A stretch of 64,000 nt of DNA, taken from NCBI RefSeq assembly GCF_014898815.1, contig NW_026515535.1:1-64000 (forward strand), given 5' to 3'. The translations under genes were made by a program, and so were the position numbers. The notes beneath the pieces were generated by a model. That model was not told the DNA's origin. It worked only from the letters and a program-made list of their open reading frames with translations, and searched no databases. This DNA comes from Panonychus citri (Eukaryota; Arthropoda; Arachnida; Trombidiformes; Tetranychidae). Below, piece by piece: positions 1 through 15,800 of the stretch. Within the stretch, counting starts at the first letter, position 1, and each line of letters begins with the position of its first letter.

Positions 1-2823
1 TTGATTATTAGGATTTCCTTTAATTGTTAGTTAAATTATGAGAGCAGGCGTCATCTGATTAACATGAGAACTCAATTCCAGTGAATGGTTAACCTTGATT
101 ATGTCAATTCACTGATTCACATGATTAACAATGATGATCAAAACTACTAAATCACTTGATACAATCACCTTAATTGTTGCACCTTAATCATACAAAATTA
201 GTAAAGTAAATCCTTCCGGGTTTTAATTGATAACAGATTGTTATCCAACTAAGACTAATCAACTGTTACAATTTAAATGTAATCTCTTAACCAATGAATA
301 AAGTTGATTATGAATCTAATTAAATTAACTTTAAATGAGTTTCTATTAATAATAATTGGAAACACTTAACAAAAAATTTAGACGGAAGTTGTTGATTCTA
401 ATAATTGTTATCACCACTTTGATTAGTAAATCATTGATTAACTTTGGTTAAAGTTAATTGTTGTGTGAGTCTTTACAACCTAATGGATTGTAAAAAGTGA
501 AAAAATAAAGAAAGTGATTAGTTAATTGTTGTGTTACAATGTCAATTGTGTCTTCTTAATTTACCATTAGTGTTACCGGAGTTTTTTTGCTTCTTGATGT
601 TTTTTGTAGGTCAAGTAATTGTGATGCAACATGATTATAATTATCTATTAATATTATCATTATAATCACTAATTGTTATTGTATAATCATCACAATCCAC
701 TTGGAGCGTTATGATAATCAAATTAACAAATTAACTCGAAATTGTTTATTGTTGATTTTCCTTCAAATTGTTAATCACTCACAACATTTTATCCTTCTCA
801 TGAATCTTAAATCATTTGGAAACAATTTCAATCCAATGAGTTATCAAGTTAATTGTGCACAATTAAAATTCACTTTTTTCCAGCCGATTGTTAAACTAAT
901 TGTTGTTTATTAATTTTCTTAATTGCAGACAAGCTAATTCACCTTGTTCATCGTCGATTTCCTTCCTTTGATTCAAAAGTCGATGTAAACAAAAGTTCAT
1001 CAAGAAAAACTTCTTTCCCTCGATCCGGATGGACAAAGTACTTCGAGTGAAAACTTTTTCGTGCCATCATGTTGTGTCTGTGAGATTGTTAATCAATCAA
1101 CAAGATGAACTTTTCTAATTACAATTAACTTAAATTCTCTCCTCTTTTTAATTCACTATTTTCACTTTTTTCTTGCTTTGTTTGTTTGTTTGTTTCTATT
1201 TCCATTCCACCACCGTGATCATCATCATCATCTTCATCATTATCAAGTGTCATCTCCATTCATTGGATTTATAATTTACCTTTCATTCATTAATCTTACT
1301 AATTGTTGATTGTTTTCCATCAGGCTGATTGTGTGTGTTTAAATTGTTCCCGATTGTACAAAATTTAGATTATAAATATTGGAATCAAACAATCAACCAT
1401 ATCAAATGTCAGTAGTAGTTGTATCAGGTAACATTAATCAATTCAACTTTACTTTTAATTAACCATTAAGATTGTTACGGTTACTTGATATCTATTGAAA
1501 TTAGAACTTTTTTTTTCACTCATTCGAAGAGATAAAACAAAAGTTCGAGGCTCAGGAAGTACAGTTAATAATCAAGTCTCTCATTGTGAACAAGACTCAA
1601 GACTTAAATCTATCAATTAACTAATCATTTAGTAAAAAAAGTACTTCAATAATTTCAAAATATTAATAATTCATCTTTAAATTGAACATAAAGCAAAAGT
1701 TTCGAAAAGAAAAAGAAAAGTTCTAAAAATATTTCCATTCGATATTCGATATGTTCAGATTTTCATGCGAACAATTTATTCAACTTTAATTAGCCCAAAA
1801 CTAGAAAACATAAATTAATATCAGTTGCAAGTCTAATTTCAAAGTGTCAACAATTAGTTAATCAATCAACAATAATTTGATTAGAAAAAAAAAAATCATT
1901 CAATCATTTGAAATGAAATTTTTCTTAAACTTATCTTTTCCTTAATGAAAAATTATTTAATTAAAGATCATCATTTTCATGTATTAAATCAATTACCTCT
2001 TATATAATAATCAATAAAAACTAATTAGCATTGAAAAGTTAAATTGTTTCAACTTAATTTCAATCTCAATGACAATTAATTAATCAACATCAGTTGGTAG
2101 CGCCATCTATTGACTGAGAAAACAACTAAAACAAATTAAATTTTTCCAACAATTAAAACTAATCAAACATTTGATTTAATTAAGAGAATTTTTTTTTCCA
2201 ACAATTTAAAAAGGATAACAAGTGTTGAAAGAATAATTTTAATGAATAAAATGTTAACGAATCTTAAGAATTGTGGTGATAATGAACTGAATTGGAATAT
2301 GAAAAAAAAAGGTAAACTCTTAATGGGAAAAAAAGGTAACAAGGAATAAAAATTATTCTCATGGTGGAAATTAATGGAAAGAAGGTGTAATAGCCTTGGA
2401 AGATAAAGAAGATAAGAGGATCATGATGATGATGAAGATGAGGATGAGGATGGGGATGAGGAAGATGATGTTCTAAGGAGATGAGATTGCGCTCACATTA
2501 TTATCTCTCATTGATTGTTAACAGTTTAGTTGATTCAGTTTTCCATTTTCATCAACATCAGAATCACAACTTATCTGAAAATATAAAGAAAAATAAAAGT
2601 TTCCTCTTAATTGTTTCATCGAGTGATTTTAATTACCACCGACAGATTAATAAGTTTTAATTGTGTTCCATTTTGTTGTTGATTAATTGATTCGATCAAC
2701 GTTCTAACTGAACATTAAATTGTAACATTTTCGACTCAACTTTTTTTTTTCTTGTGATTTTCACAATTAAAACAATTTCTTAACCAATATCATGTTTAAC
2801 CATTGAAATTAAGCCTTCTAATT
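1..2823. other. 5' flanking region of the glutamate receptor gene
   Basis: This AT-rich stretch has no long open frame and no recognisable protein. It holds a (GATGAGGAT)-type purine tract near 2420-2470 and a C/T-rich stretch near 1140-1260. The receptor's 5' UTR and promoter should lie here, but I see no decisive TATA or initiator element. The only exon-like patch is at 929-1078 and is listed separately. Confidence 0.5.
929..1078 (+). other. candidate exon, 5' UTR or terminal exon
   Basis: A good acceptor (ttttcttaattgcag) ends at 928, and a donor-like GTGAGA begins at 1079. The patch between them is visibly less AT-rich than its surroundings. One frame is open for 39 codons from 931 to a TGA at 1048-1050, giving a basic peptide that begins KLIHLVHRRF and ends TKYFE. 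It could be a leader exon of the receptor gene downstream, or the last coding exon of a gene lying off the left edge. I recognise no family. Transcript reads would decide. Confidence 0.25.
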
Positions 2824-5800
2824 ATGATTGTTAATTCAATTGTAAGGTTAATTGTTTCACTTTCAACGTTATTACTTTCCAATGTTCATTTATCAACAAC
2901 AATTGGACCTAAAATCCCAATCGGTAAGTTTAATTGTGATCATTTTGCAATCAAATCAAATTGAATTGATTTTTGTTTTCTCAATCAAATTAACCCTTAC
3001 AGATAAAAGTTTCATCTAATTAGCCAGAAGTGATTAATTATAAACACCATCCTAATAAGATTAACACTTAATTAACAAGTGTAATAATCAAGCCTAATTA
3101 ATAAATGGAAGGAGCAAAAAAAACTAATGATTGTTGAGAAAATAATTAAACCAGATTATGATTAAAAGTTTTACTAATTAAAAGTGTCAAAATTACAGAT
3201 TAAAGTTAATCAATGATTGATTAAAAAGTTAGATCAAATCAGAACTTTAAACTCATGGGAATTCAGGGTAACAATGATAATGAAAGTTTCTCATCGGAAG
3301 TTACTATGATTGGAATATGAAACTATCCGGAAATAGTTTTTTTTTGTCATGAAAAAAAATGAATGATAATTAACTTGATTTAGAAAAGACGATCAAGTTG
3401 ATTGGGAGAAAAACAATTGAACTTTAAATCCACAGGTTGGAAGTTTTGATTAACTTTTGATTCCAATGAACTTTTTTGCATTCATTCAGGGGGAATTTTC
3501 ACTCCAGAATCAAATGAACTTCAGAGTGCATTCAAATACGCGATATTTTTGCATAACAAGAATGAATCATCTCGATTTCAAATCGAACCGATAACCGATG
3601 TGATCGATACCAATGATCCATTTAGATTTACCCGTCAAAGTAAGTTGATTGTTGATCTTTTCTAATTAAAATCAATCATGTGTCTATTTGGATCCTTTCA
3701 GTTGATGATTGAAATGAAGATAAAATAAATAATTCATTTACTATCATGGTAATCATGATGATCCAACTGTTCAGTATATCAAAAGCATTACGATTATTAT
3801 TATTAACACCATTCAAAGGGTGACTGAGGATAAGGTGGGTTAGTGAATCAACAAAAGATTCTGAATGAATTTCTGGTGGTGATTGCAGGGATATTATTCA
3901 TACTGAACTTGGAATTGGAGTGAATTTTTATATAATATCTTTTTTTTTCATTTACTATGTTTTTCAATTTACATTTTCACTCCTTGGGAATTGGGTGGAA
4001 ACAGGTTGATGTGTAGGCGTTGATGAGGATGAAGATGAGGATGATTAGAGTTGATTGCTTTGTAAAGATGAGGATGAGGATGAGAATCATTTAAATCTTT
4101 TGCTTCCCTATTAACTGATGGTTACAACTTAATCAACATTCATTTAGGAATATAAATCCAGGGAGAAACTTTTGCAATTCAAATTTTTTTTTCACCTTCC
4201 ATGTAATTCATATATTACATGGGAAGGATATAATTCCCATGAATAAATACCCTGAATAGCCTGGTGATATTATCTTTACATTCACAGATTGTTCATCGTG
4301 AATATTAAATCCAATCAACTTTATCTTTTCAATTTCATTTTCAGGGTAAATTCACCCAAAATTAACAACTTTTTTCAGCTCTTTCTCCCTGTTTATCATT
4401 AGTAGTATTCATATTTATCAAAATTCAACCAAAATCAACATGATTGTCATGATAATCAACGTGAATAAGTTTCATTTGCTTCTAATTGATTTTCACCGTA
4501 ATTTTGATCGATGATTCTTGGTAAAGAGACGATCTAATTAATGATTACCTGATTAACCATTGAATTGATTGTTCATCAGATGATCAGAGAAGTTAATTAA
4601 TGATAGTATTGGTTATGAAGCAATCGATTGTTGATTTCTGCTGAATCCTCAGAATTTCATGACTTACATTTGAATGATTTTCTTTCAGGTCATTCGGTTG
4701 TTTTTCAATTTCAAAACAATATTACTTTAAATACGATTCTCAAGTTTTTCATTATCATTGTTGAGAAGAAAAAAAAGTCAAACGCCCTCAGGCAATTGAA
4801 CAGAGGGAAAAAATAATGACTTCTTGTTGATTCTCAACTTCAATGAACCATTTTCAATTTCAACTGATTCAGCTGAATGAGAGATAAACAGAGATAGAGA
4901 AAAAAATTCAGAACTTTCTTCTTCCCCTTATCTCCATTTACAGGGAATCATGATGATGATGATACATGAGCTTTGATGAATGAAACTGAATCTAGACTAT
5001 TATCATTATCATGGTTTACTTGATGATAATTCACTTGAACTTTTTAATATTAACCAAAGTATCATGACGATAATAATCATCATCATCATGTAGATACTTT
5101 AAATTATCATTGAGTCGAGAAAAATGAATCTTCATTTTTTTTTAAATGAACTTTATTCAAAGTTCATTAAGAATCAATGCAAATTCATTTTATCAGGGAA
5201 AAAGTTTTCTTCCAATCAAAATGTTACCAATTTTGCCCTCGATCTTTGGATTTGATTTAGTAATTGTTGGATTGTTACTTTTGTTTTATTTAATTGCTCT
5301 TAATCGGGACATGATAAGTTCACCATGATCATGAGGGTTTAATCTTGAAATTTCATCATGATAATATGAACAGGTAACTAATTCATGATAATAGGAGAGA
5401 AAAAGTTTTTTCAATTGTTTCCCAATGTTAATAATGTTATTTACTATTAGTTAAAGTCACGCAATCAACAAATTGCACTTTTGTGATTTGATTTTCTATT
5501 ATTGTAACGATTATCATCATGAATCCGTATCCTGAATCTTTAACTGAGTTCATGATAATATTCATTCATTTTAGTTCCGGTTGTCTGAATAACACTAACA
5601 ACTAAATTCTGAGCATCTAATTCAATTCCCAGTAGATTATTGGAAACATTGAAACAATTTACAGTTTTCCCCCCTGAGGGTTGATGATTAATTTTAAATT
5701 ATCCAAGAAATTATCATCAAGAGTCTCAAAAGGTTCAATATATATAAATGAATATTATTCTGATTCAATTTAATCGTAACCAAGAGTAATTCAGCTGAAA

Positions 5801-8800
5801 GGAAAACGAAAAGTTGAGAAAAAAAAAGTTCAGCAACAATTCTGAAGATAATTAAGATTCATTGAAATTCATTGAAAAGATTCAAGATAAGGTATTGTTC
5901 ATGGAGATAAACTTGAGTGAAACAAGATGAAGGAAGATAAATCTGAGAAGATAAAGAATTCTAATCTTCTTCTCAATCTTCATCTCTTTATCTTCATCAA
6001 GTTGAACTTTTTCTCTCTCCTGGAAACAGAATTAACAAGAGTAAAAAATGAGAGAAATAAAAAGATAACAAGATATACACTTTTCTATTTTCTCTCTCAA
6101 TCTTATCACCATCATCATCTTCATCTTCATCTTCAAATGATAAAGATGAACATTGGAAGGTGAAAATTGAGTTAGATGATGAACTTTTTACCTTTGACCA
6201 TAGAGAATGTTAATTTTTCTGAATAAACAACATCATCTATTGTGTTCCCATGCTAAGAAATTTAATTTACCGTTATCATCACAACTTTCATTTAATCTTC
6301 ATCAGCATCATGATCATCATGATCATCATTTTCTTTGTTCAATATAATCCATTGTTATTCAAAGTTGTGAGTAATAATAAAACACCAAGAATGTCATGGA
6401 GGTGAAAAAAATTCACCCTCAGGTTATTTCTATGCTAATGGAATGATAAAAAAAACTAATAATAAATGAATTCTGATGATCACCTTTCATGATAAAAGTG
6501 ATGAAACATCATTCTGAAATGTCGTTAATTAACCGAGGAAATTGTTGCCAACTAATTGGCCTCTTAAACTATTGTCTTTTCAATCAACAATTAAGACACA
6601 CAAAAGTTGACATGAACTTTAATTGTTATCCATGAATATAAATAAGCTCATTTCTAGATTATTTCCCTGTTAATTATAATTCTGATCATCTTAATTTTCA
6701 GCTACAATTGAAAGGAATTAATAAATTGTCTAAGAAATTCATCATCAGTTTAATTATTAACATTTAATTGTTGATTTAGTTGTGAAATCCAATTGAGATA
6801 ATTGTTGATTTCCAATGAATTCTTTGTTCAATTCATCCTTCCGGATCAAATTAGATACATGATGTTTTTTTTACTCTTTTTTTTCTCAATAAAATTTTCA
6901 TGATGGAACTTTTTTTCCTTACCTGATATTCAGTGTGCCTACAATTGTCTCGAGGTATTTTCACCCTTGTCACACCCATAATTGGACCATCATATGAAAC
7001 ACTCGTCTCATATTCAAATACCTTCCAGGTAAGTTTAATTAACTCTCTTCTTTTTCAATCAGCCTCAATAATCAATATTCAGCCTAATGAATTCACCTGA
7101 AAGTTTCATGATAACATTTCCATATGAAGAAAAGGATCCAATCAGAAAAGTCTAATACTCATGGAAATCTGAAATTGAAGGTGCTTCCTTTGCATAGATA
7201 GTTTTTCCTCCATCGCCTGATCCCTCATCTATTTGCCTTCAGGGTGAATTCATGATGATGATAAAAATAATGATGACAAGGATTCTGATGTTTCCTCTTT
7301 TTTTTTATATCTCTGATTTCATCTTGTCTCATTTAGACATAGAGGGAAAATTTTACCTATTCAGAGTGTGACATTTTGCTTGATTCACTCTTGGAAAACA
7401 TTGATGACAGGATGAAGAGATGAAAGAAAAAAGAAAAGTTCTGAACAGCAACATGATAAATTCTGAATAGAAAAGGTCTGAAAAAAGTTGATGTAAAAGT
7501 GATAAAAGATTATCATTAGATGAATCAACTGTGAATGAGAATCGGGCTTAAAATTATTTGCTCAAACTTCATGGGAAAACTGAGTCAACTTTTTTTTTCC
7601 ATTCAATTTGAACCAAGGGAAAAAACTTTTTCCACTCCAACTTTCCACCCTCAGGCAGAGTTGTTAAAGTTATTTACCAATATCAATGTTGCTATTGTTA
7701 TACTAATACAAAATGATAACATGTTTGTTTATCATGAGATTTACTATCATGTCCACTCTTTGTCCAGAACTTTATCTAATCTGTTTGTAAGTTCATGGGG
7801 TTAATCATTTGTCTGGTTATTTACATTAGAAGGAGGAAATTAGTTCCAAATGAATTTCAACATGAAAATGGAATTTTTTTCTTCTCTTTTTTCGTTCTTT
7901 TCGAATTTCAGAAAAGTTCATCATATTGAGTTTGAGTGAAATATGAATTTTCTGATTACGTTGAAGGAAGTGCAAGTGTTTCTCAACTTCCGATCTATTA
8001 AATGATGAGAAATCACAATTGAATCTACAACCAGAACTACCATGAAATTCAAAGAAAATACGAAATTCTCTTACTTATATCAAGGTGAGATTAGATTATT
8101 TCTGAGTTTCGAATGAATTTTTTTCTTTCTTTCTCTTTTTCACTATTCCATTCTCATGGTAAAATTATTTTCTTATTGTCTTGGTGAAAAGTTCATCTTA
8201 AACTTATGAATTTCAAAATGAATTTTTATCATGATAGTTCATTGAATAGAGTTTATCAAGTTTTATCATGAGAAAATTTGAAAATTTTTTCATCGGTAAT
8301 ATTGAAATTCAAGAGTTTTAGTCTTCTCAATAAAACATGATGACTTTTGAAAAATTAGTGACATTTTTTTGCTCTGAGATTCATGATAATAAACATGATA
8401 CTTGGATCAGTAAAGAGGTCACAGGTTATGAAACTAAGATAGACAAAAGTAATGCGAAAAAATCAGATCTAAAAGCTAACAATGTTCAGGGAATGGAAAG
8501 TTAATGCCATGGAAATCATGAAATTACACCAACATTAGAAGTGGAATAAAATTTTCACCAATCAGTTTAATCAATCATCCTAATGATTATCAGTTTCAAT
8601 GATAATTACAATCAATCAAAAGTTGATTTCAATGAGTTGGTAATAGTTTTTTTTTCATCTTCTTGTTTGGTTACATGAAAATGTTACAAAAGATGAAAAT
8701 TTGATCGATTTCATGAGAGGTTCAGAAATTTCTTACCTATTTTACCTTGAAGATGAACGATAATCATAATGATCCATCTTCAGGGAGGAAGAAAGTAAAA

Positions 8801-11800
8801 TCAGATTAACAGATTATCCATCATGGTTATAATCAGATTTATGATAAGAAATTATTTTCTATTCTCATTCTCAGATGCCTTTTATTCATCCCGGTTACCC
8901 GGAAACAAACAGTTACAATTATCCCAATTTCGGACTCAACATCCGACCGGATTACATCAAGGCCATTGCCGAAGTGGTTAAACTGTACACATGGAAAAAT
9001 ATAATCTACATTTACGATTCGGACGAAGGTAAGAAAATCGAAAAGTTCTGAAAATAATTGACAAGAAGAAACTTTTGTTAAACTTTTCCTTTCCTCCTTC
9101 AATTGTTATTCATAAATAAGCAACAAAATCTACTCGAACTTGGCCTAGAACTTTATATATAAATTTGATATTCCAAGTTTGTCTTTGAAAATTTCACGAA
9201 AATAACAACAACAATAATAATGATAATTCTCAACTGAATTAATGGAATCGAGAAGAAGAAAACTTTTCACTTACATGATGGAAACTTTTCGCAAATTGTG
9301 AACTGAATTTGATCAATTGTTCGTCATTCGATTATCGGTCAGAAGTTTATTAAAATTTAATCATGATGGAGAAAAGAATCTGGTAAATGATTAGATTATC
9401 ATGAAGAAAAGAGTAACTGGAAACATGAATATTAACCGATACAGAAAAGAAAGTAAAAAGTTGAGTAAACAATTTCAATCGGATCATTAAGTAAACACTA
9501 AACCATTATCATGAAATTCAGAGCCTAATGTTTCAATCATTATTCAAAGTGATTACATTTTGAAACATTATCATGTGTTCACAGCAAATCAACACCAACA
9601 CCCACAAGATAACACTCACTATGATTTTAAATCAGTTGAAATGAATGTGAAAAAAAAATCGTATTTATTGTTACCTTATTGAATTATTATCATGACAATC
9701 ATGGGAATAGGAATACAATTGAATAACATGACAATTTATATAAATGATAATAATGGAAGGTGAAACTTTCCAATGGTCAATTGTATGGGAGAAAAAAAGT
9801 TCTGACCAGATTTCATTCAGTTCTCAGTCAAGAACTTTTTCTTTGCTCAACATTGGGAAGAAAAAAAGAAAACACTCTTTTTTTCATATCATTGAATCAG
9901 AATCATTTCCTTTTCCTGTCTAAATCAAATATCCTTTAGATTTACCTGAAGATTCAATGGAGATAAAAGATTCAATTCTATCCACTTATCATTCATCTGA
10001 TACTCATTCACAATTGAATATCCACCTACACCCAATTCTCAATCCTCGAATTCAATGACATTTACCTTTGGTGGACTCAAACTGAGCTTAATGAATGAAA
10101 GGGAATAAGAAAAAAAAAGTCTCCATGCTGAGGACTTAAAGAGTATCAAGATAATGATGAAGAAAATGTTCCACCATGAATGTTGGAGGGAAAAGAAGGA
10201 AATTCGAACAAAAAAAACGATTCTTCTTTCGTTCTATTTGCAGAATTTTTCTCCAGTTAATCAATTCTGAGAATCCAAAGGTTGATGACAATTGAAAATT
10301 CATTCGTGACTTTAGAATCATCATCAAGAAACATTTCATATTCTTTTATCATCACTATTATATCATCATGTAAGTTGTGAGTATTCGTACACATAAATGA
10401 AGAATGGAAGAGAATAAAAAAGTTCTAATGTTAATTTCTTATTGATTGTTATCAAAGTTCAATAACAATTTATCATTAGAAAATTTTTTCACTTCTCCAT
10501 CACCATAGTAGCTTTAGATGAGGAAAATGTTGATTATAATTAAGAAACTGCTTCATTCATTGATACCTGAAAGAATAGCGAGAGAAAAAAAAATCAAGAA
10601 ATCAATATTAATTATCCATGTTAACACAATTAATACAAAGTAATTAACATTTCTTTAGGTTGATTCTGAGGTTTCAACCAGAATCATCCTCTTCCTGGTT
10701 CTCAGTTCAACTACTAGATTCTTAAAATTATTCCAGGATAAGAAATTAATTCTCATGGTGATATAACCTAATTATGATAATATATTTGAAACAGAAAAAA
10801 AATGTATTATCATGATTAAATCAGATTCTGTTCTGATAATATTATCAATCACAATTTTTGTTTTTCTTTTCACAACCATAACCATGTAATAAGATGATGA
10901 TAATTCATGGTAAGTGTATTAAGATGTTTCCATGAATACATCAGGATTATTTCAAAGTGATGGGGGAAAAATTAGATATTATCAATTATCTCAGTTGATT
11001 GCTGGAATTGATGAAAAAACTTGATAAGTGTTGATTGAAAAACAGGGTATTCAAATATTAAGGGTATTAACCAAATTCTCATATCAATATCAAATCGCAA
11101 GTGATTAACTGTTGATAATTACGACTAACATGCCTGAGGGGATGGTGACATTTTCCTTGAAATTAATACATTTACATGAAAGTTTTGTCATTTTCTCAGG
11201 TTAAAACTTTTCTTTTTGCCTGAAAATATTCTGGAACCATGTTCACCTTATCATGAATCATTCTGAGAATATGAATATTCATGGTTTTGTCTTATGTATA
11301 TAAATAAGATTCTGATAATATCTCATATCGGAAACTGAATCTAATCTTGTATTGAAACGGAAATGAAAAGTTGAACCAATTTCCTTTCGTGATGATCTTC
11401 AAATTGTTTTCATTTGCAATCCATGTATATGAATCTGCTTTTTGAAATGATTCAGGATCATGATCATTGTTTATTCATGGTAAACAATTAGTTTCGGCTC
11501 ATTAAGATGAAAGCGAAAAGGGTGGAAAAAAGTTTAACAAAGTTTCTTGATTATCTTGATTATCGATTATCCAAATTTATATTAATATCTTACCGTTAAT
11601 TGTTTGAACTAATTGCGTCCTTTAGGTTTGATTAAATTACAACACGTTTTCTCACTTTTATACTCGGATGGTGATACATTACAGTTACGAGCGGTTAAAA
11701 AGATCAACAATGGAACCGAAGGTCACAATTTCCTCCGGGCGATTGAGCATAAGGATAAAGATACCATGAAATATGTGATAGTCGAGTGCGATGCTGAGAT

Positions 11801-12232
11801 AGCCAAGGAAATGATATCGAAACATGTTCGTGATATTTACATGGGTCGAAGAAATTTCCATTACTTTCTGACCAATCTGATAATGGATCAATTTACTGGA
11901 ATGAAAATCGATGAATTTGGTGCAATTAATATAACAGGATTTCGAATTCTTAATCGTAGTTCAATTTTTTTCCGAACTTTCATCTCATCATGGAAAACAT
12001 TAGATCCATTCCATTGGCCTGGTGCTGGACATCGATACATATCGGTAAGTCTAATATTGTCCAATAGAAAATACGAAAAACAAATTCGTAATTCAATATG
12101 ATAAGATCAATGTTCATCTTATTATAATAATAGATTCGAGTTCCAACCTCCAGCGAGAGAGAAAATTCTTATTCTTATTTTCCATTCTTGATATGAGCTG
12201 TCGAGAGGTAGAATTTGTATTAATAATTTACC

Positions 12233-12276
<44 letters not shown>

Positions 12277-12802
12277 TTGAAAAGATCGATATCTTGTTCG
12301 AAAATTTTTCACTTTCGTGGTAAAAACGAATTGGAAAGATTATCGAAAATAAACCAAATCATCAACAACAGAAGTAGAAAAATATTTTTCTGATACATTG
12401 AAAGATCCATGAAGAACATGATGAAAAAAAAAGAGACTGGAAATGTTCAGTGAACATGAAACATTTACATTCAACTTTTTCCTTATTTCTCATCATCATC
12501 AACTGAATTACTCCAAAGAATCGTAATCTTTTTTTACTTTTACCTGAGTATTTCTTTTCCTCATCTTCTTAATACATAATATCTTATTCAAGGTAGTATT
12601 TTCTATCTTCTACTCTCATCTTCCTCATCCTGTCCAGAACAGAAGACAGATAATAATAACAAGAGAACCTTTAATCTTACTCTCAGGTTACTTTACCTAC
12701 ACTATTAACCATTCAAATTGATGGCTTCTTACCTGAAATAATGATCATCATGATAATAACAATAACTAACAACTCACAGGGAAACAGGGATAATGTTACT
12801 TG

Positions 12803-12842
<40 letters not shown>

Positions 12843-15800
12843 TAAATAAACTCAGAATTCAAGTTTATCTCAATCTATTTCCAAAGTGTTGTCATGTTTT
12901 CTTGATGATATTTTGTTTTATCATCACCAGTACTTAGCATTAGATTAACTGGAAAACCATGTAACTCAAATGAGATGAGATTTAAACTCTTACCTGAGCA
13001 ACATTTTCATCATCAAGTGGAAACAAAAACAAAATCATACAAGTAAATAAATACACTAATCATTAACCACTTCAATCACCTTTACAATCATTTCCAACTT
13101 GACCAATGGTCACTAACAAGTTGATAATAATCTGAAATCTAATTGATAATCTCTCATTTGTATACAACATTAACAATCATCATTGAGTTTCCTTATTGAA
13201 AGTTAATCGGTAAAAAACAAGTTAAACCAAATACTATTATCAATATGAGAACCATTGAGATATTATAAGGATAAGTTTATCTGCTTTGGATAAGACAAAG
13301 AGTATTATTGATATTTTCACCTTTTTTTTCATGATAAAACTCAGAATGTTACTTTTTTATAAAGATAATATATTTTATCAGATTTACCTTGAAACCATTT
13401 TTTACTTCATCACAACCAGAACATCAGCAATATATATTATTAAGACCACGAAGTTCAACTGACATATAAAGTTATTAGATTCTCAGTTTTTTTTTCTGGA
13501 AAGAATCAGGGATAACGGGATATTCATTGTATCTCTTTTGTCTGAGTAATTTTCCAGAACAGAATAAATTCTGTCTTTTTTCAGTCAATGTTTCATCAAT
13601 CAAGAAGAGAGAGAGAGAGAAAAGTTAAATCGAAGAGAAAAAAGAGAGAGACAATATATTAGTATTATTGGAAGAGAAAATCGTTAATCATTAACATCCT
13701 CTTCTTCCTGTATCATCATTGTCATCAAAAAGATAAAACTAACAGAAAATGTTTCTCACCTGAGATAATGATCAAGAAAGGTAAAGAAAAAAAATCCACA
13801 AAAATGTTAAGAGAAAATCAAGAAAAAAAAGTTCTGATAGTTTCTCATGAAAATATCTATTGAACAAGAATTTAACTTACAGAATCTCTATTAATAATGG
13901 TAATATAACTTTCGCCTTTCGCTATCATGAGGTAAAATTTCATCTTTTTGAAATATTTTTCATCAGTTGATTTTGTTTTTTGAATATTTTTCTGGTTACC
14001 TGAGTTTCGGTGAAACCATTCAACTATTTCAATCATTTATTAATATCATTTATCATGTCATCATCATCTTGACATAATATCCGTTTGTTAACCGGAGTTT
14101 TTTTTTTGCCTCCTGAATAATAAATTGAATTATTCTTATCCGTTGATTGTTTATCGATAATCAATTTCTCAGGCCGATGCTGCTCTCATGTTTGACGGAA
14201 CCAGAATATTATTGGACACACTCGAGCGAATACTAATTGAACATCCAAACATTTTCGATGGAAACTTAAGAGGTAATGAGGTTTACAATGGAAATAGTCC
14301 AAAACCGGGAATCAATTGCGCTGAAACTTATCCAACACTCCACTGGGAACACGGCAAGTTAATCAAACAATACCTGCGACAGGTAAACGATAAAAGAATC
14401 AGCGATTAGCTCAATAATTTGATAATCTTTTCTTTGCTCTTTTTTTTCGTACCTTAAAAGACCAACATTGAAGGATTAACGGGTAAAATTATATTTGATG
14501 AATTGGGAGTTCGTCGAAACTATTCAATTGATATGATTCAAACAACGATGAACAGTGAGATGACCAAAATCGCCGAATGGTCAGAGCAAGTGGGAATGTC
14601 CTCAGTTCCAGCAAATTATCATCGGGTTTACCAGAGTAATGCTAATTATGAGAATAAAACTTATATCGTTACAAGTATTATCGTAAGTAAATAACGACCA
14701 AAAATAAAACAGTTCCAATTGATATTGATCATATTGAGAATTTGTAATCTAATATCATAATCGATAATCAAAATTACATTTGTTTACTTTTCTTGACAAA
14801 TAAAAAAGGAGGAACCTTATCTCATGTATAAGGAAAAAACTGAAGATGGAGTTGAATATGAAGGAAATGATAGATTTGAAGGTTATTGTAAAGATTTAGC
14901 TGATTTAATTGCTGAACATTTGAAAATCAATTATGTACTTCAATTGGTTGCTGATCGTCGATATGGTGGAACTGATAAAAACTCCCCTGTAGGTTGGAAT
15001 GGGATGGTTGGTGAATTAATTAAACAGGTAATAAATCATTTTCTTGCAATCATCAATCAACAATCAATCTGGATACAAATAATATCAATGATTCAGTGTA
15101 AAGATTATCTTTGTTTATCTATCAAACAATTCACATGAGAATTGATGAGAGAGAGAGAAAACCTCAACATGATATTGAGAATTGAGAGTTTCCTTTTCTA
15201 ATTCAACTTGGAATATCTCAGAACTTTTTTCTATTATCATTATTTCATCAAATTCTCTTTCTCTTCCTTGTTTTACATTAGATTTTATCAATAATAATAT
15301 TCTTACATAGGAATAACTATTCTATTATCTTCATGTTCAATTCCAACACTTATTTGTAAATCTATGGAAAAAGATTTACCTGTTTATTTGTTTACCTATT
15401 CTCAAGATCATTTCTATTCAATTTTACCACTCAATGAATCTCAATTTCAATTCTTCATCATGGTGATCAGTAAAAAAAACAGATAAATATCATGATTTTT
15501 ATATGGATCAACGTTTGTAAAAGAATCGGAAATTTTTACTCTCATATCATCAACCATAATTCTTGTTTGTTCATCGAGAGATTCAATCTCCTTAAATCTC
15601 ATCAATTGAAATAAACAATTGATTTTTCATGAAATGGGAAGTAAAAGTTCAATAAAAATCAGTCTTATGCAAATAATCACAAATCAATGGAATCAAATGA
15701 TAGTAGTATCTAAATACGTACTTGAAATATTGATCAAATTGCTTTAGATTGAAAATAAATTAATATTCAGGAATTAATCTGCATTCTTTTTCTTGACAAC

